The notes beneath the pieces are model-generated. The model worked only from the letters and a program-made list of their open reading frames with translations, ran no database searches and was not told the DNA's origin. Shown here piece by piece: positions 41,806 to 44,639 of a stretch of DNA of 44,639 bases. This DNA is from an uncultured Rubrobacteraceae bacterium. Its GTDB lineage: Bacteria > Actinomycetota > Rubrobacteria > Rubrobacterales > Rubrobacteraceae. Each line of letters opens with the position of its first letter. Positions within the stretch are counted from its first letter, which is position 1. The translations under genes and the position numbers were made by a program. Location of the stretch: assembly GCA_902805975.1 (NCBI GenBank), contig CADCUT010000057.1:1-44639 (forward strand). Direction: 5' to 3'.

Positions 41806-41833
41806 CATGCCTCGAACCTAGAGCCTCGAACCT
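41806..41833 (-). repeat. Heptad-repeat element, locus C, right (inverted) arm
   Basis: Units CATGCCT, CGAACCT, AGAGCCT, CGAACCT. Read on the minus strand it begins inside the egtB TAG stop. With the left arm it could fold into a large hairpin in the egtB-egtC transcript, with a loop of about 73 nt. Confidence 0.9.
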
Positions 41834-43136
41834 ACCTCGCACAGCGAAATCCTACGAAGAGTTGGCGCCGGATCGGGAAGTCCCAGTTCCTGAAGGTGTT
41901 GCGAACGGCGCCGGGACGTGTGGCCCAGGAGCCGCCGCGGAGGACCCTGTAGCCGTCGTCGAAGAAGACCTCGGAGTACTCCCTGTACGGGAAACTCTCG
42001 AAGTTGGGGTACGGGGAGAACTCGCCCGCGGTCCATTCCCAGACGTCGCCTATCATGCCCAGGGCTCCGCAGGGGCTCGCGCCTTGCGGGTACGCGCCGA
42101 CGGGGGACGGGCGGAGGGCTAGCTGGTCGAGGTTGGCCTTCTCTGGTGTCCAGGGCTCGTCGCCCCACGGAAAAAGCCTCTTGGTCCCCGTCTCGGGGTC
42201 CCAGGAGGCCGCTTTCTCCCACTCCACCTCCGTCGGGAGGCGCTTGCCGGACCACCGGGCGTACGCGTCGGCCTCGTACCAGGAGACGTGAACGACCGGG
42301 GCGTCCATCCGAAGCGGCTCGTTGAAGCCGAAGCACTCCGTCCACCAGGAGTGGGGTTCCGGCTGGTACCAGTGCTTGGGCGCCGTGATGCCCTCCGCCT
42401 CCCTCCAGGCCCACCCCTCAGGGTCCCAGTGTTCCCTATCGTGGTAGCCGCCGCCTTCCACGAACTCCAGGTAGGCGCGGTTGGTCACGGGGGCCTTGTC
42501 TAGATCGAAGCCGGGGACGTCTATTTCGTGGGCGTCGCCCTCGTTGTCCAGCGCCCGCGCCCGGTCGTTCGTGCCCATGACGAACGGGCCGCCGGGGACG
42601 TGGACCATCTCGTCCTCGGCCGCCGGGTCGCCCGCGGGAAGCTCCGGCGGTTCGTGCGGCCTGTAGCGGGTCTTCGCGAGCTGGAGGGTCTGGAGCATGG
42701 TCTCGTTGTGCTGGTACTCGTGCTGCAGGATCATGTTGTAGACGAAGCCGTCTTTGAGGAGCGGGTCGTCGCCTTCGAGGTCAGCCCCTTCCAGCGCCCC
42801 GAGCGCGGCCTCGCGGACGGCGTCGAGGTACCGGCCGGCGCCGGCGCGGTCGAGGAGGTTCAGGGAGGGACGCTCCTCGCGCGGGTGAAGCGAGGCGTCG
42901 TACATGTCGTAGAGGTCACGGTCCGAGAGGCCCCTGCCGAAGGTTTCCTTAAGGAGCCAGAGCTCCTCGTAGTTGCCGATGTGGCCGTAGTCCCAGATCA
43001 GGGGACTCATGATCGGGTCGTGCTGGACGGTCAAGTCCTTATCCGAAACAGGCCGGAGCAGGTACCGGGTCCGTCCTCTGGCCTCCTCTAGTTGGCGGGC
43101 GAGCGCTTCCCTGGTCGTTGCGCGCGTGGTATCCAT
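41832..43136 (-). CDS. egtB: Ergothioneine biosynthesis protein EgtB (hercynylcysteine sulfoxide synthase)
   Basis: 434 residues. An N-terminal DinB-like domain holds the iron site: an HIGNYEELWLL helix and HEYQHNETMLQ. A C-terminal FGE-sulfatase domain ('MVHVPGGPFVMGTND', 'VTNRAYLEFVEGGGY', 'RLPTEVEWEKAA', 'VWEWTAGEFSPYP', 'RVLRGGSWATRPGAVRNTFRNW') completes the non-heme iron sulfoxide synthase, which joins hercynine to gamma-glutamylcysteine. The ATG at 43136 is chosen by homology; the frame is open to 43253 over repeat sequence. A hairpin 15 bp upstream separates it from the oxidoreductase gene. No Shine-Dalgarno sequence is evident. Confidence 0.93.
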   Translation of the reverse strand: MDTTRATTREALARQLEEARGRTRYLLRPVSDKDLTVQHDPIMSPLIWDYGHIGNYEELWLLKETFGRGLSDRDLYDMYDASLHPREERPSLNLLDRAGAGRYLDAVREAALGALEGADLEGDDPLLKDGFVYNMILQHEYQHNETMLQTLQLAKTRYRPHEPPELPAGDPAAEDEMVHVPGGPFVMGTNDRARALDNEGDAHEIDVPGFDLDKAPVTNRAYLEFVEGGGYHDREHWDPEGWAWREAEGITAPKHWYQPEPHSWWTECFGFNEPLRMDAPVVHVSWYEADAYARWSGKRLPTEVEWEKAASWDPETGTKRLFPWGDEPWTPEKANLDQLALRPSPVGAYPQGASPCGALGMIGDVWEWTAGEFSPYPNFESFPYREYSEVFFDDGYRVLRGGSWATRPGAVRNTFRNWDFPIRRQLFVGFRCAR

Positions 43137-43151
43137 GCCGAAGATGGTAGT

Positions 43152-43182
43152 CGCCCGCCCGTGACCCTGCAACGGGCGGGCG
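43152..43182. terminator. Hairpin before egtB
   Basis: A perfect 11-bp stem, CGCCCGCCCGT (43152-43162) and ACGGGCGGGCG (43172-43182), with a 9-nt loop. It probably ends the quinone-oxidoreductase transcript or structures the egtB leader. Confidence 0.5.
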
Positions 43183-43210
43183 AGGTTCCAGGCTTTAGGT
43201 TCTAGGGTTG
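43183..43210 (+). repeat. Heptad-repeat element, locus D, left arm
   Basis: AGGTTCC, AGGCTTT, AGGTTCT, AGGGTTG directly after the hairpin. Confidence 0.75.
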
Positions 43211-43240
43211 GTGGGTGAGGCAGGGTCCCGCTTGCCCACC

Positions 43241-43283
43241 CCTCGAACCTCAAAGCCTCCGAAGGAGGCGACCTAGAACCTCA
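43241..43283 (-). repeat. Heptad-repeat element, locus D, right arm
   Basis: CCT CGAACCT CAAAGCCT, an interruption (CCGAAGGAGGCGA), and CCTAGAACCTCA. Read on the minus strand it begins on the TGA stop of the oxidoreductase (TGAGGTTCTAGG). It pairs only imperfectly with the left arm. Confidence 0.7.
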
Positions 43284-44231
43284 GACCTTGAGCACCACCT
43301 TGCCGCGACCGTGGCCGGATTCCAGCCGTTCGTGGGCTTCCCCGACCCTGTTCAGGTCAAGGACCTCGTCCACGAGCGGCTTCATCTGACCGCGCTGTAG
43401 CATCAGCGACATCTCGTCGAGGCGCGCGCGCTCGCGCATGAGCAGGACGCCGTGCAGCGTCTGGTTGTTGACGTAGAGCGGCGTCAGGTCGCCCTGCGCG
43501 CCGAGGATCGTCGCCAGCCGCCCGTACGGCCTCGTCGCCGGGATGCTCTCGACCACCGTATCGCCGCCGACGCAGTCGAAGACCGCGTCCACGCCGGTCC
43601 CGCCCGTCTCCTCGAGGGCGGCGTCCGTGACGTTGGTCTGCGTGTAGTCGAGGGCCACGTCGGCGCCGAGCTCCTTCAAGGTCTGCTGGTTGTCGGGACC
43701 TGCGGTGGCGATGACGCGGGCGCCGGCGGAGCGCGAGATCTGGACGGCGAACGACCCGACGCCCCCGGCCCCGCCGTGGATCAGGACGGTCTCCCCGACC
43801 CTGACCTTCAGCCTTCTCACGATCACCTCGTAGGCGGTCCCGCCGGCGAGCGGCACGGCCGCGGCCTCCTCGTGGGAGAGGGAGGGGGGCTTTATCGCCA
43901 CGATCCCGGCCCGGGCGAGGTGGTACCCGGCGTAGCCGCCGTTGGAGCCCGGGCCGAAGATCTCCGGGGTGTAGTAGACCTCGTCCCCTGCGGTGAGATC
44001 CTGGACCCCGGCCCCGACCTCCTCGATGACCCCCGAGACGTCCGAGCCGAGCACCACCGGCGGCTCTAGCCCCGCGAAAGACCCGTCAGCCCTGAGCTTG
44101 GTGTCCACGGGGTTCGTCCCCGCGACGACGACCCTGACCAACACCTCGCCGGGGCCGGGCTGTGGCCTCTCCAGGTCCCTCTCCTCGAACAGTTCGACCC
44201 CGCCGAACCGCGGCGTCACCATGGCTCTCAT
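43281..44231 (-). CDS. NADPH:quinone oxidoreductase / zinc-type alcohol dehydrogenase family protein
   Basis: 316 residues of the medium-chain dehydrogenase fold without the structural zinc cysteines, hence the quinone-reductase (QOR) group. 'GTNPVDTKLRADG' and 'PVVLGSDVSGVIEEVGAGV' form the catalytic half, HGGAGGVGSFAVQISRSAG the NADP-binding loop, and 'HERLESGHGRGKVVLKV' the typical end. It reduces quinones or enones with NADPH and may act in oxidative defence. The ATG at 44231 has an AGGAGAGG site; the longer frame to 44561 is spurious. Confidence 0.92.
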   Translation of the reverse strand: MRAMVTPRFGGVELFEERDLERPQPGPGEVLVRVVVAGTNPVDTKLRADGSFAGLEPPVVLGSDVSGVIEEVGAGVQDLTAGDEVYYTPEIFGPGSNGGYAGYHLARAGIVAIKPPSLSHEEAAAVPLAGGTAYEVIVRRLKVRVGETVLIHGGAGGVGSFAVQISRSAGARVIATAGPDNQQTLKELGADVALDYTQTNVTDAALEETGGTGVDAVFDCVGGDTVVESIPATRPYGRLATILGAQGDLTPLYVNNQTLHGVLLMRERARLDEMSLMLQRGQMKPLVDEVLDLNRVGEAHERLESGHGRGKVVLKV

Positions 44232-44344
44232 GAAACGTCCTCTCCTGTACGAAATTCCCACCCCTAGTTGCCCGCCAGACCCCCCGGACAAACGGCCCCC
44301 CGGCGATGCCGGCCCGAAAAACGCCGTCTCCCGGCCCCTGCCCC

Positions 44345-44372
44345 GAAACCCCAAGCCTTGAACCTGAGACCC
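44345..44372 (-). repeat. Heptad-repeat element, locus E
   Basis: GAAACCC, CAAGCCT, TGAACCT, GAGACCC: four units between two divergent genes, followed at once by the -10-like TAGAAT at 44385. Confidence 0.75.
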
Positions 44373-44384
44373 GAAGAATTGCTT

Positions 44385-44390
44385 TAGAAT
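44385..44390 (+). promoter_or_regulatory. Probable -10 of the last gene
   Basis: TAGAAT, 32 bp before the ATG at 44422; AAGGAGGG (about 44410-44417) lies between as ribosome site. Confidence 0.45.
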
Positions 44391-44421
44391 GTCGGCGGAG
44401 GGTGACGAGAAGGAGGGACGT

Positions 44422-44639
44422 ATGTCCGAGAGCGGCAAACAGGGTGCGGCCGGGGATCTGGCCGGGGCGTTCGGCGAGTCGTACCGGACGGTCGTGCAGA
44501 GCGCCGTGGACGCCCAGCAGCGCAACGTAGGTCTCGCCCAGGACTGGGTCCAGAGCCTCACCGGGCTTCTGGAGAGCCAGGCCGAGACGAACCGGGCGCT
44601 GACCCGGGCGATGGAGTCCTACGTCAAGGTCGTGGACGA
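44422..44639 (+). CDS. Unknown hydrophilic protein, 3' end outside window
   Basis: The first 72 residues are visible: a short glycine-rich start, then a long alpha-helical, glutamine- and alanine-rich run ('FGESYRTVVQSAVDAQQRN', 'WVQSLTGLLESQAETNRAL', 'AMESYVKVVDE'). It looks like a coiled-coil or phasin-like/apolipoprotein-like helix bundle, but no family can be assigned from this part. A strong AAGGAGGG site precedes the ATG, and a heptad repeat lies in its promoter region. Confidence 0.8.
   Translation, partial: MSESGKQGAAGDLAGAFGESYRTVVQSAVDAQQRNVGLAQDWVQSLTGLLESQAETNRALTRAMESYVKVVD

Overview
The window is very GC-rich, tightly packed bacterial chromosome: short gaps, 4-bp start/stop overlaps, many GTG/TTG starts. 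Its contents (SARP-type regulator, ergothioneine genes, class II photolyase, manganese catalase, a spore-photoproduct-lyase-family protein in a non-Bacillus setting, partner-switching proteins) suggest a stress- and radiation-tolerant actinobacterium, most likely Rubrobacter-like. That assignment is inference; no rRNA or tRNA gene is visible.

Layout. 0-5 kb: end of a metal ABC permease carrying a C-terminal helix-turn-helix, a ZIP metal transporter, a UMF1-type MFS transporter, nagA and a macro-domain protein. 5-10.6 kb: msrB, class II photolyase, then on the minus strand YihY, DedA and a split class I fumarase. 10.8-25.9 kb: an accessory-looking block, all on the plus strand. It holds five full-length paralogous polytopic membrane proteins (one frameshifted) plus one fragment. 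Interleaved are an RsbU-type phosphatase, an RsbW-type kinase, two STAS antagonists, a pair of related soluble proteins of unknown function, a phytoene-desaturase-like oxidoreductase, a cytochrome P450 and a mercuric-reductase-like flavoprotein. 26.4-29.8 kb: a small membrane protein and a large SARP/AAA/TPR regulator. 30-35 kb: TetR with a divergent RidA-like gene, transketolase, pckA. 35-40 kb: a small membrane protein, Mn catalase, a Fur-family regulator, a cupin, an SPL-family radical SAM protein, an SRPBCC protein and a Pmp3/YqaE peptide. 40-44.6 kb: egtBCD, a quinone oxidoreductase and the start of an unknown gene.

Most interesting. (1) The 10.8-25.9 kb block looks like sensory membrane proteins with the histidine-kinase part missing, placed next to a partner-switching module and redox enzymes. 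(2) Two of its promoters, and that of the small gene beside the SARP regulator, share tandem CGTAACG heptamers with an 11-12 bp period, exactly 20 nt before a -10-like hexamer. That resembles SARP operators, and the SARP gene in the window has three related sites upstream. (3) A family of heptanucleotide repeats (consensus AGGYTYN) sits in intergenic spaces at five loci, often as facing 17-bp perfect arms, starting on the stop codon of the upstream gene and reaching the start codon of the downstream one. (4) pckA contains a 42-bp perfect palindrome that coincides with a small insertion just before the P-loop.
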